From contig NC_066581.1 in assembly GCF_024323335.1 (NCBI RefSeq), forward strand, positions 225,262,539-225,326,538: a stretch of 64,000 nt of DNA, written 5' to 3'. Positions within the stretch are counted from its first letter, which is position 1. Every line of letters starts with the position of its first letter. The translations under genes were made by a program, and so were the position numbers. The stretch comes from Lathyrus oleraceus. Taxonomy: Eukaryota; Streptophyta; Magnoliopsida; Fabales; Fabaceae. Shown here piece by piece: positions 34,315 to 45,062 of this stretch. The notes below the pieces were generated by a model, which did not search any database, was not told the DNA's origin, and worked only from the letters and a program-made list of their open reading frames with translations.

Positions 34315-35515
34315 AAGTACTATGATGGTATTGATAACTTGGAATATGCTGGTTATTTTGCTATGACTGAGCTTCACCATGGTATTGATCACTGATGAAT
34401 TCGTATGGTGCCGTCAAATGGTGGATTGGCAATGCTGGCGTGCATGGTAAATTTGCCACTGCTTTTGCTAGGCTGATGTTACCTAATTATGACGTAAAAA
34501 GAATTTCTGATATGGGTGTTCATGCTTTCATTGTTCCAATAAGGGATATGAAGACTCATCAAACACTTCATGGGATTGAGATACATGATTGCAGTCATAA
34601 AGTTGGTCTTAACGGTGTTGATAATGGAGCTCTAAAATTCCGCTAAGTGAGAATTCCTCGAGACAACCTTCTAAACTGTTTTGGAGATGTCTCCCGTGAT
34701 GAGCAGTACACAAGTACCCTTCCTTCGGTCAATAAACGGTTTGGTGCAACTCTTGGGGAACTTGTTAGTGGTAGGGTAGGCCTCATATATTCTTCCGTAA
34801 GTGTCCTCAAAGTGGCTACCACAATTACCATCATATATTCTCTACTTTGTCAGCAATTTGGACCTCGAAAACCAACCCGAAGTAGCTATTCTTGACTACC
34901 AGTCTCATCAGCATAAGCATATGCCAATGTCGGCTTCAACTTACGCATTCCATTTATCCACTACAAACCTAGTGGAGAAATACTCTAAAATAAAGAAGAC
35001 TAACGATGAAGAATTAGTTACAGCCGTACATGCTCTCTCGGCAGGTCTAAAGGCTTATGTAACATCGTATACTGTAAAGTCACTCAGCACCTTTAGGGAA
35101 GCCTGTGAAGCCCATGGTTATACCACTGTCAATCGATTTGGTTCATGGAGGAATGATCACGACATTTTCAGACATTTGAAGGAGACAACACCGTTCTTCT
35201 TCAACAGGTTGCATGCGATCTTTTGAAACAATACCAAGAAAAGTTTAAAGGAGGGACTTTAGCAGTGACATGGAATTACTTGATAGATTCCATGAGTTCT
35301 TATCTATCACAACCAAATCCAGTTACTACTAGGTGGGAAAGTGAAGACCATCTATGAAATTCAAAATCTCAATTGAATGCTTTTAGATATCGAACATCTA
35401 GATTACTTCATAGCGTTGATCTACGACTTCGAAAGCATTCAAAATCTCTTGGAGACTCTGGGGTATGGAATAGATGTTTAAATCATCTATTGACAATAGA
35501 AGAATCACCATATAG
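34315..35515 (+). pseudogene. ACX2-like: Captured acyl-CoA oxidase (ACX2-like) fragment in the LTR, 3' copy
   Basis: Second copy of the host-gene fragment. It starts later than the 5' copy (at [13 protein letters not shown]) because of the LTR deletion. Seen: [118 protein letters not shown] and [14 protein letters not shown]. Its own lesions include TAA at about 34645 (after NGALKFR), a frameshift near QQFGP (34857-34880) and another near 35171. At several places it is closer to a normal oxidase than the 5' copy. It is not functional. Confidence 0.9.
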
Positions 35516-38500
35516 CTAACCGATTCTCCAACTTATCAACCAACCCTCAACAAAACTGTAACAACTTCTAACCGAATCTCGAACCTCCCCTAACAAACTT
35601 CAACAAAATACTCTAACTACTCCCACTCTCCAAGAACCATATAACCCTTTCAATCTCACAACTGACAAAGACCGGAGGCTTCACACTAACCCAAATGTCA
35701 AAAGTTGCACAACAGTAATCTCAAAAGGGATTCTTTTAATCTTCCATAAAAATTCCTCAACCGAAAAATGAATCTCTAACTAAATACTAAACCAATTTCC
35801 AACTGCTTCCAAAAATCCCCTGATAATCACCCTGCGAAGAAGATTTTTCGATAACCTTCCAACCTTTCTATATAACTCCACCCTGCAACTCCTCTCCCTC
35901 ACCTCTCTTTTTGAACCCTCAACCGCTTCAAACTCTACAACCTTCTAACTGAACTTCACCCTCAACCTTTCAACCACATTCCTCTCCCTCAATAACCTCT
36001 AAAAGAATAGAAAAAATCAACATAACTCCACCCCAATTTTCACCAACTAACCTTAACCACCATTCAACCGCGAATTTTCCAGAACAGAAACTTCAACCTC
36101 ACTCCTAATAGACACCAATATCTAACCAATTTCTTCACCCTCAATCACCACATAACCAATTCTAACCTAACAATCCAAAAAAGGCTTAATCATCAATGAA
36201 TTCGGTACCTTCAAACCATTCTTCGAACCAACAAAAAAAACGATCTCAAACTTGACAAAGAAAAGGTTCTAATTTCACTCTCGCAAACCATTTGTCGATG
36301 CTCTTCAACCAACCTACAAGCAGAATTCCAACAGAGAGGAACATCACATAACAGAAAGAAGAAGGGGGAGGAGAAACTAGGAATCGAAAGTGGCAACAAC
36401 GGATCTAATAACAACATACATGCATTGAGAAAGAGAGGGTCAAAAGAAATACCCGGAGCCACTGCGTCGAACTGGTAGGTTCTTTCTCCCTTCATTTTTC
36501 TATTTCGTACACAAGCGAGCAAGATGAATTCGACTTTGGTCTCGATCGCGTTTCATCATTAAATTTCCATGCAATTCGCTCGTTTCTTTGATTCTTTGAT
36601 TGTGGAAAAGCTTTCTTGAATCGTTTCATTCAATCATATGTGGCTGGCACGGGCATAAGATGAATTTGGACTCCAGATCTTGTGGAACCTTCTTCGTGTG
36701 GCCATAGAACATTATTGAATCACCGTCTGAGCACAGTGAGGCTTAGAAATGCTATCTGGATGAATGTGGAATTGGGTTTATTGTCCAAGAAGTTCTTTGG
36801 CCAAAGCGTTTGTTTTCAGTACATCCCCTTCAATCCATATCACCCTCATGGCCCATGTTCATGTTGATAATTAATTTTTGATTAACTTATTTTTAATCTC
36901 AATTCTTCTTGCTAATCCTGATTTTGTTTGTTGATTAGGATTATTCATTTCTAAAAATATTAAAATTTTATGTTTTATTAGGTTAATGCATAGTTTTAGT
37001 GATTAGTTAGATTAATTCTAGTAATTAGGTTAATTGATGATTAGGAATTAATATAGTTTCCTGATTAATTAGGTGGTTAGAAATTAGGTTAGTTAGGATC
37101 TTATTTTTCAGAACTTAATTCAATAATAGATTAATCATACCATGCATTAATTGTGATCCTAATTCATGTTTAGGTAGATTTTAGACTTTTAGAATTAATA
37201 TTCACTTTAGTTGTTCATTTAATCGATCCTTTGGTTTATGATCATATTGTAAATTAAAAATCCCATTTCAATTTAGGGGATGAATACTTTGTGTGTCTAA
37301 TTTCATTTTCCATGATCATAGGATAAATCTTTGATTGTTTTTTCATTGATTAATCCATTACCTTTTGAGTCGATTCTAACCATTGTATGTACTTACATAT
37401 TGTTGCATCATTCTCATTCATTCGACTTACCTTATGCTAACCCGTTTGTTACTTTGTGTTTCCACATGTGACTTTGAGGTTCAAGCTCACTCCTAGCTAT
37501 CCATACTTCTAACCAATTCGTTCTATTTCAATAGTTTTGTATTGCTTGAAGTACCATGTCACTTGTATGCTTTAGGCATGGTACATAGTGTAATAGTTTG
37601 TAACTTGTATTTTCCTTTCATTCCCTTATGTTGTATTGTGTGGATCCATCCCTCATCGTGGGTCAAATGTTCCCCCACCCCATAGTCATGTAATAACTTA
37701 GATTTATTGCTTTCTAGATAGTCCACTATGCATGTTAATAGCCAAGATAAAATACAAAATGATAAACAAAGCATTTGAAAAGAAACAAAAAGTACTTGAT
37801 TCAATGTCAAGTTGTTTTCCGAATAAAACTCATACCATTGTAATATGAATGCTTGATCCAACATCAATCATTCTCCATCCATGTCATGACCCATTACTGA
37901 CATATCTCCTCCATTCCCTTTTCAAACCCATTCTAGCATCCCTTCTCCATTCTCTTCTCAACCTTATTCTACCTCACCTCCATTCTTCATACAATATTTT
38001 CATGATAAATTCAAATGCTTGATCCAACGTCAAGTACCTTTTTCAAAACCGTTTTCATAACAAATTGGAATGCCATATGGGGTGTACGTGTTTGTACACA
38101 ACATTCAAGTAATTGGGTTGTCGGTCGTACCTAGCCGGAGGACCCGACACTTGACTTTCCCCCTTTAAACATCTAATAATTCAAACAAGTTAGATCTAAG
38201 TGCTATGAGGGAGAAAAGGAGTAGTTAGTATTTCATTGTTCTCTCGATTCCCAAATACTCTTATTGTTGACTGTACTTAGTCAAGGGTCAGATACTTGTC
38301 GCCCTCTAAGTTCCAATGATTAGACTTGTCAAACTCTTTTCACAATTCAAATCTCTTTTTTGGATGAAAAAGAGTGGTTAGGACAACATTGTCCTCTCAA
38401 CTCCCAAGTTATTGGACCGTTGACTGTATCTAGCCAAGGGTCTGATACTTGTCTCCGTACATAAAATCAACCCCAACAAATCAAATCATCTTTTTCCTTA

Positions 38501-39107
38501 ATGTACTCTATTCAAAACCTTTCAATAAGAACGTGTTACTTCCGTTCTACCATGAATGAAGCTTAAGCCTCCATGTGCGAGCAAGTAATGTTTAACTGCT
38601 AGAGTGTGAACCAAACGTATCCACTTTACCAGAAACAAGAAAATACTTTCCGCTCCCATGACAGAGTATACAAGCAAGTGAACAGTAGCGCACGAACGTC
38701 AATACTGTTCAATAAAAACAACCAAATAAATACTCCATTTTTTAGCCGAACTACGAAGCTCTGACTTCCTTATTGCACGTATGAGGATACGTAGGCACAA
38801 GGGCCCAAATCCTTGGCGAGCACACTAACTTAAAACTTATTTTCTCCCCATATTATCCTTTCATCTTATTCCCGATAGCAAGCAACATACAGATAAATAA
38901 ACATCCATACGCATTTGATACGAGCAAGTGGTTCCCATAGAGTACCATGGATGTGAGGGGTGCTAATACCTTCCCCTTGCATAACCGACTTCCAAATACG
39001 CTCTTGGTTGCGAGACCGTTTCTCTCATTTGGGGTTTTATCGCTATTTTCCCTTCTTTTGGAATAAATAAAGTCCGGGGGCGACTCTGTATTTTTCGCGG
39101 CGCTTCA
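35516..39107 (+). other. Element B 3' LTR downstream of the ACX2-like fragment, non-coding
   Basis: Aligned with 3276-4488 plus 9168-11544. The minus-strand open frame 36211-36522 lies in the promoter-proximal part and shows no known domain. No gene is called. Confidence 0.7.
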
Positions 39108-39112
39108 AGGTA
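39108..39112. repeat. Target site duplication of element B, right (AGGTA)
   Basis: This is a direct repeat of 805-809; element A LTR sequence (TAGCCCTTGAATAATTCT) resumes at 39113. Confidence 0.93.
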
Positions 39113-41873
39113 TAGCCCTTGAATAATTCTAACCTTTAGATTAGGAGTAACCTAGTTCTCAAAATCAATTCAAACCCTCGATTCAAGTTGATCAAAAGTC
39201 ATTTTGATTAACTAAATTCTTTGATCTTGTATAATCCCACAGTCTAATTAGAATGACCAAAAGACCTTTAGTCACTTAATAAGAACTTTTCTATAAGCTG
39301 TGGAGCTTGAGGCCTCAAGTCAGATTCTCAATCAAGGCATCTTTAGTCATACCAAGTAGTGGATCATACAAGAAGCATCAAAGGTGGTTCTTCAAGAGTT
39401 TGTTAAATCAAAGTTAGAATTGTGTGGCATGAGCCTTAAGCAATAGAGAAGGAATGAGAATGGAGAATTCCTACCCTCATTCTGAATATCTTTGGGTACC
39501 GGGACGCTTGACCCAGTTGCTCATTGTATTCACCTCTATTCATAGAATTTGGCACAATTAAAATCATACGATTGTCAAGGCTCTCTCTTCACAAAGCAGC
39601 AATGCAACAAGCAAAGGACTACAACAGCAACTTATCAATCATGATTCTAGTTGTACGACACGAGCCTTAAGAAATAGAGAGTGAATGAGAGTGGAGGATT
39701 CCATTAACTCATTCTGAATATCTTTAGGTACAGGACGCTTGAGCCAGTTGCTCATGGTATTCACCTCTATTCATAGACTTTAGTGATATCTGAATTAAAT
39801 GATTGATAAGGTCTTCATCATCACAAGAAGCAACAAAGATTCTTCTCCAGCAACTTAAAAGTTAGGATGAGAATTACATGCCATGAGCCTTAAGTAGTAA
39901 AGCAGGGATGAGAATGGAGAATTCCTACCCTCATTCTGGATATCTTTGGGTACGGGACGCTTGACCCAATTGCTCATCGTATCTGACTTTACTCATACAC
40001 TTTAGTGTGGTTCTTACTAAATAACTATCAAGACTCATCCATATTCAACAAATCACTTTCTTTTGCCTTATCAATCCTTTTGCTTTCAGCCCTAGTAGGC
40101 TGAACTACAAAAGCTCTGATTTCCTTATTGCACTATAAGGATATGTAGGCAAGAGAATCCAGATTCTTCGCGAGCATCCTATTTATTAATCAATCATTCT
40201 TCATTCATTTAACAAATACCATATTTTTAAGATCAAATATACTTCTCCTTGGACTCTTTGTACATCCTTTTAGGATGATATAACATCATTCCACCTCATG
40301 AATCAAGAGTCGTTTGGATCGTCCCCAAACATTTAATTCATACTTTTTTTTCCTAAGACTCTGGTTTACTCTTCGATCCAGAGTCTATCTCTTTCATGGA
40401 TCCAAGATACCATTTTTATTTGATCTCGAACTGTTTGTTCCCCAACCAGTGATATACTGTTCCTTATTCATAACAGTACTTTCCTTTGGGTCCGCATATA
40501 CCCTTTTAGGATGATATAGCGACAATCCATCTTTTGAATCAAGAGTTGTTTTGATCGTACCCAAAAATTTAATTCGCCTTATTTTCGGCTATATCATATA
40601 GTGGCAGCCTGACTAGTCCACATATCGGTTAATGCCAGTTTTACTCTTTGATTCCAAGTTCTTTCCATTTGTGGGTTCCCTTGATACCATTATATTGGTA
40701 CAAGTTATACTTTTCATCACTGTCAGTCTCTCTTTGTTCTCGTGGTTCCACGAACTACGATTGCTCTGACATTCTCATTGCACAATGAGAATATGTAGGC
40801 CCGAGGATGTGAATCCTTAGCGAGCATAATCCTAATTATTCTCTCTTTCCGTCTTAGGGGACCATTCATATCTTTCATGATCCATTATCTACCTTCGATC
40901 ATAAATCGTTCACCCTAGTGACATATTATTCCTTTGACACCGAAATACAGTTTTCCTTGGAATTCCATATACACCCTTTTAGGACGATATAACGGCAGTC
41001 CGCATTTGTACCTAGAGTTGTTTGGCTCGTACCCAGACATTTAATTCCTTCTTTTTGGCTAAGACGTTGTTTCCCTATATGGTACAAATTCCATTTCTCC
41101 GATAGATTCTAATATACCTTGACCTTGGTTTCAAACTATACCTCTTCAGTCATTGTTACCAAATCCTTCAATTCTGAGACTTCGGTCATTCAATTCATTT
41201 ATCTCCATGATGCATTCACATTCTACCTTCCTTCAATTTAGGTGATATATCAGTTATCTTTGAGCCAAATACACTACCCCTTTGAGCTTCATCTTGCGTC
41301 ACCCTATGAACCAAGAGTTGTTTGGATCATCCCCAAACACTTAATTCTCCTTGTTTTTGGCTATACCATATAGTGGCAACCCGGCTAGTCCACCTATTGG
41401 TCATACCAGTTTTACTCTTGGGATCATATCTTCACCCCTATTAGAGTTCAAACAACATAATCTTTTGGTTTAAACCATACCTTGATCACAACTCTTTTCA
41501 TCTCCTGCCACTAGTTCTTTGAACTACGGAGCTCTAAATTCCTCATTGCACTATGAGGATACGTAGGCATGAGGACCCCAATCCTAACCGAGCACTCTAT
41601 ATATTCTCCTTCTTTTCCCTCATTCTTTTGCGAGTGATCTTCAAATATCACACCCATTCGACCGAGAACAATCAAAATGGTTCCCAGGGAGTACCATGGA
41701 TGTTAGGGGTTCTAATACATTCCCCTTATATAACTGACTTCCTTACCCATCAATCTTTTACCCCTGGGTTTTATCGATGTTTTCCCATTCCTTTGGAAAT
41801 AACTAAAGTTTGATGGCGACTCTGTTGTATGTCCGAGTGTGCGATACATTCAAATATATTTCCACTAGCTTCA
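39113..41873 (+). mobile_element. Element A 5' LTR, second part
   Basis: Continues 1-809 after removal of B and aligns with 57234-58638 and then, more loosely, with the foldback LTR at 62425-63660. It contains three repeats of about 225 bp around GAGCCTTAAG (39431, 39662, 39885), three hairpin-GTAGGCA modules (40122-40141, 40772-40791, 41540-41559) and several copies of CCTTTTAGGAYGATATA. It ends CTAGCTTCA at 41873, preceded by a PBS-like TGGCGACTCTG at 41814-41824. No gene is seen. Confidence 0.85.
39420..40010 (+). repeat. Three direct repeats of about 225 bp in the LTR of element A
   Basis: Each unit carries a GAGCCTTAAG core, GGAATGAGAATGGAG-like, CTCATTCTGRATATCTTTGGGTA and GGGACGCTTGACCCAGTTGC. 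The same set is present in the 3' LTR at about 57545-58120. Confidence 0.85.
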
Positions 41874-41875
41874 GT

Positions 41876-41893
41876 TGGCGACTCTGTTGGGGA
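41876..41893 (+). other. Element A primer binding site
   Basis: TGGCGACTCTGTTGGGGA begins three bases after the LTR end and matches the PBS of C except for GTT in place of GCT. Confidence 0.85.
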
Positions 41894-42653
41894 ATGTGCT
41901 TCTTGGAGCATTTCCAAGTTGCTAAAAGGAGTCGAGCCTAGTTTTGATTGCTTCTCTGTTTGTTTGGGTGTTTACCTTTATTGATTTACTTGCTTTATTT
42001 ATCGCATTCTTTATCGCTTTAAATATTGTTTATTATGGATATTATTTATTATACTCTCTGTTGGGTTGGGGTTGATACTACATGAGTGAAGCTCTATACC
42101 CGAGCTTAGTATACACACATGATAGATTTATGGATAGTCGTGTACACCTGTGTTTCGCGCGTTGGGTTGTCACGAGAGCCACACCCAGACTAGATTCACT
42201 GGGAAGTAGTTTTGTCCTGTGAGCATTTACTACGGCAGGGTATTTTCATTTCGAGTCGATGACTCTGGGAAACCTTCTAGGGACCACCTTGGAGCATAGT
42301 CCATACCTATGAGGGGGATATGGGTTTTTCTACAGGAAACCATAGACTCTACATACCTTTATTCTCATGGACGTCAGACCTTTGATCATGCATCAAGCAA
42401 TATACATAGATTACCCAAATTATTCTACCCTGTTAACACACATTATTGCATTGTTGTACATATGTCGGAGCTTTGAACCTGGGTTGCTATTCTATAAAGG
42501 CTTTGAATTTATGGATTCTGCATAATTATTTGCATTCCACCCCAACATATGCATTCATTCATTTACATTTCATGCATGTTAACCAGAAAACTCACCTTAT
42601 CCATTCCCCCATCAGAAAGACAACGATTCACCAACACCAATCATCGAAGGATC
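41894..42653 (+). other. Element A leader, non-coding
   Basis: Leader comparable to that of B, with a similar first stretch (GTTTACYT...TTACTTGCTTTATTTAT). The ORF at 42446 is a chance frame. Confidence 0.65.
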
Positions 42654-42851
42654 ATGGAAGAGAGTAGGAGCATTGACAGAGCTAACATGGTTTTAGGGCT
42701 ATTCTTGGATAGCATGACAACAAACTTCCTAAATCAGGTTCTGATTAATGAGCAAGCTGAAGACAGTCGGAAGAAAGATCACAAACAGAAGGTGGTTGTA
42801 GGCATTATGCCACTTTCTCCTCAAAAACAACATTTACCTCCATGTTAGAGG
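42654..42851 (+). pseudogene. gag: Element A gag remnant, N-terminal part (split by element E)
   Basis: From ATG 42654 the frame reads MEESRSIDRANMVLGLFLDS and remains open to the insertion point of E. It stands where gag begins relative to the leader in B. The capsid core seen in B and C is not recognisable, so a deletion probably removed it before or beside the insertion site. Confidence 0.55.
42847..42851. repeat. Target site duplication of element E, left (AGAGG)
   Basis: AGAGG stands directly before TGTAACACCCC at 42852 and is repeated at 51563-51567. Confidence 0.96.
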
Positions 42852-43033
42852 TGTAACACCCCAATTAAAATAAGATAATTATTTAATTTAAATTAATATT
42901 TTATTTATTAATTTAATCGAATAATTGGGAGTTTGGATTATTATTATTATTTTGAAATAATAATTATTGGGTTATTATTTATTGGAATAAAATAAGTTGG
43001 AATAATAAAAAGTCCCATTTTTGGTAAAAAGGG

Positions 43034-43047
43034 TTTTCACGTGAAAA
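43034..43047. promoter_or_regulatory. Palindromic G-box in element E LTR
   Basis: TTTTCACGTGAAAA is a 14-bp perfect palindrome centred on CACGTG, the core bound by plant bZIP and bHLH factors. An identical copy is at 49658-49671. Position about 180 bp into the LTR suits U3. Confidence 0.55.
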
Positions 43048-43460
43048 GGAAACTCAGAGAAGCTGCTGAAAGAGGAAAAGGGCAAAAGGCAGAGCAAGAG
43101 AAGAGGAGAAGCTTGGAGCTCGGAAGCTGCCGGATTAACTCAGGTAAGGGGGGTTTATCATCGGTTAACGGGTATTATATGATAATATGTCATGGGTAGT
43201 GATAGACCATTGTTTTACCTCTGATTAGATTGTTGTATGCTGGAAATCTGAATTTTGGGATGAACGAAAATTGGAATGTAATTGAAGAATTCGTAGGAAG
43301 TTAGTGTGGAAATGTTAGACCTTGTGGAATCGAATAGGATCTGTTTTGAGTTAGACAATAGGAAGGAATTTTGTGTGAAAATTGGACTGTGGAAGGTCGA
43401 ATTGGGTAGATCTCGTAGCAGAGAAAGCCATTGCAGATCTGAGAATTCTGATCTCTGGTC

Positions 43461-43740
43461 ATACGCGTATGGCACTAGGCAATACGCGTATGAGATGTTG
43501 GTACGCGTATGGGGGGAAGCCTTACGCGTATGGGAGAGAAAGATGACATTTTGAACGTGAATTGGTCTCTGGTGGTACGCGTAAGGGGAGATTGTTACGC
43601 GTAGCATACGCGTATGGGATAGGTGGTGCGCGTATGAGTTGGGCGAGGAAATGCGCAATACGCGTAAGAGAGTAGGCATTACGCGTATGGAGTTGGCCAG
43701 GTTTTGGCAATACGCGTATGGCATGGACAGTACGCGTATG
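43461..43740. repeat. Array of eleven TACGCGTA palindromes in element E 5' LTR
   Basis: Exact TACGCGTA near 43462, 43483, 43502, 43523, 43576, 43596, 43607, 43659, 43680, 43711 and 43731, plus a variant TGCGCGTA at 43627. Spacing is irregular (11-53 bp) and intervening sequence is unrelated, so the motif rather than a longer unit is repeated. The repeated PYAY peptide on the minus strand is a by-product. Confidence 0.9.
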
Positions 43741-44942
43741 GGCAGAGTTGGGATTTTCCTGAACTGTTGTTGTGCAGTTTTTGGTTGTTTAGGCTGAGTG
43801 ATGTACTTAGCTGAGATATGATGTTGTAGGGATCATTTCCCGTTGTTTTGAGTGGTATAGGTATTAGTAGAGCGGGCCAGTACTGTGTTTGATTTTGTGG
43901 CATGATATGATATGCTTTTGTGATTAATTATGTTGATAATGTGTGATGGTATACATGATGAGGTGAATGTATACGTTTGTGAATAGACTGTATTATGGCT
44001 TAGAGTGTGAGCATGTGTCTATTCTTGATTATTGTTGATGTTGCATTGCTAGGTGATTAGCATGCATGTTGTGGCCCATTTGGGGTGGTAGCTAATTCCC
44101 ATGGTGAGGAATTAGTGAGTATATCATTTGATTGTTGTTGTTGATGTTTGCATGCTAGGTGATTAGCGTGCATTTCATGGCCCATTTGGGGTGGTAGCTA
44201 ATTCCCATGGTGAGGAATTAGTGAGTGAGTCACTATGTCTCAAATGAGTGGGACTAGTGAGCTTGGTAGCCGTGCCTGGATTTGGACGGTGAGGTTGAAC
44301 TATATGTTCACAAATAGTCGGTACCGCATGCATAGAGTCTCATTGCATAATGAATGTATGGCATATGATATGAATGGATGTATTCCAGTATCATATGTGT
44401 GTTGTGTGTTGTGTTGTTAATGATTGAATATGATGGAGATTGTACTGTTGAGTATGATGTTTGAATGGATATTACTGTTGCTGAATGCGTAGTCTAATTA
44501 GGGTGAATTAATGTGTTAATTACTTGGCATTACATGTTGTTCTATAATGCTTATTATATTGATTGAGGAACTCACCCTTACGCCTATTTTTCAGGTAACG
44601 AGAAATGAGTTGAGTAGAAGCTTAAGCTTGGAGTCTAGAGTAGTTCTTATGGGTCATGCTCTGATAGATGTGACATCGGGAGGGAATGTTTTGATTAATT
44701 GATATTGGTTGTTGGATGATTTACATGTATAGTGTTACATGTTTTACATTGATGTTGAATTTGATTCCGCTGCGAATTATGCAAAAGACCTTATTTTGAT
44801 TTAAATAAATGAGCATGACAGGAATTTTGATAATTGTTGTGAAATGATTGTGTGACACCCTTCGGGGCATAATTACTCTGATGAATATATATTGTTATTT
44901 TAATTATAATAATTTGGGGTATTTAGAAGGGTGTTACATTAG

Positions 44943-44954
44943 TGGTATCAGAGC
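44943..44954 (+). other. Element E primer binding site (initiator tRNA-Met type)
   Basis: TGGTATCAGAGC, the standard plant tRNA-iMet complement, starts four bases after the LTR end. Confidence 0.95.
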
Positions 44955-45062
44955 ATAGTCGGTCGTGTCGAGTCGCAATTATTCTGTTTCCCCTGTACGG
45001 GATAGGTGTTGTGTAACCCTATCAGTACTTATTGTTTAGCTTGTTTGGGTTTCAGAACAGTG

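Larger units (their letters stand above)
810..39107 (+). mobile_element. Element B: pol-less Ogre/Tat-type LTR retrotransposon (nest host)
   Basis: Order on the plus strand: 5' LTR (810-11544, itself interrupted by solo LTR D), PBS 11547-11565, leader, gag pseudogene 12375-13925, long 3' UTR with a 52-bp minisatellite, PPT just before 33851, and 3' LTR 33851-39107. It is bounded by the AGGTA duplication. Subtracting solo LTR D and element C with their duplications leaves about 18.4 kb. No protease, reverse transcriptase, RNase H or integrase sequence is recognisable between gag and the 3' UTR, so it is non-autonomous. Both LTRs carry an ACX2-like fragment. The LTRs differ by many substitutions and several indels, so this is an older insertion than C or E. 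Confidence 0.9.
33851..39107 (+). mobile_element. Element B 3' LTR
   Basis: 5257 bp from TGTCATACCCC to CGGCGCTTCA, followed by the AGGTA duplication. Compared with the 5' LTR it lacks about 750 bp (5' positions about 1291-2037, including the W-box cluster and the start of the ACX2-like fragment) and another 33 bp inside the fragment. It has no solo LTR D. From 36733 on it aligns with 9168-11544. The hairpin-GTAGGCA module is at about 38750-38800 and the TATA box at 35869. Confidence 0.9.
42852..44938 (+). mobile_element. Element E 5' LTR (2087 bp)
   Basis: TGTAACACCCC to GGGTGTTACA. Contains a palindromic G-box TTTTCACGTGAAAA (43034-43047), a donor-like CAGGTAAGG (43141), the TACGCGTA array (43461-43740), a pair of repeats of about 88 bp (44034-44120 and 44137-44226) and an acceptor-like CTATTTTTCAGG (44584-44595). 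ORFs here are shadows of the repeats. Confidence 0.97.

Noticed and set aside
36211..36522. Minus-strand 103-aa ORF in the LTR of B, shorter homologue at 3971-4222
   Set aside because: Length differs between LTR copies and there is no domain; likely chance frame near the promoter.
43215..43724. Minus-strand 169-aa ORF with repeated PYAY motifs (also 49839-50348)
   Set aside because: Arises from the TACGCGTA array in the LTR; duplicated only because the LTR is duplicated.
45006..45062. Longer gag-pol start at 45006
   Set aside because: That position is GTG; the first ATG in frame is 45063, followed by a typical gag N-terminus.
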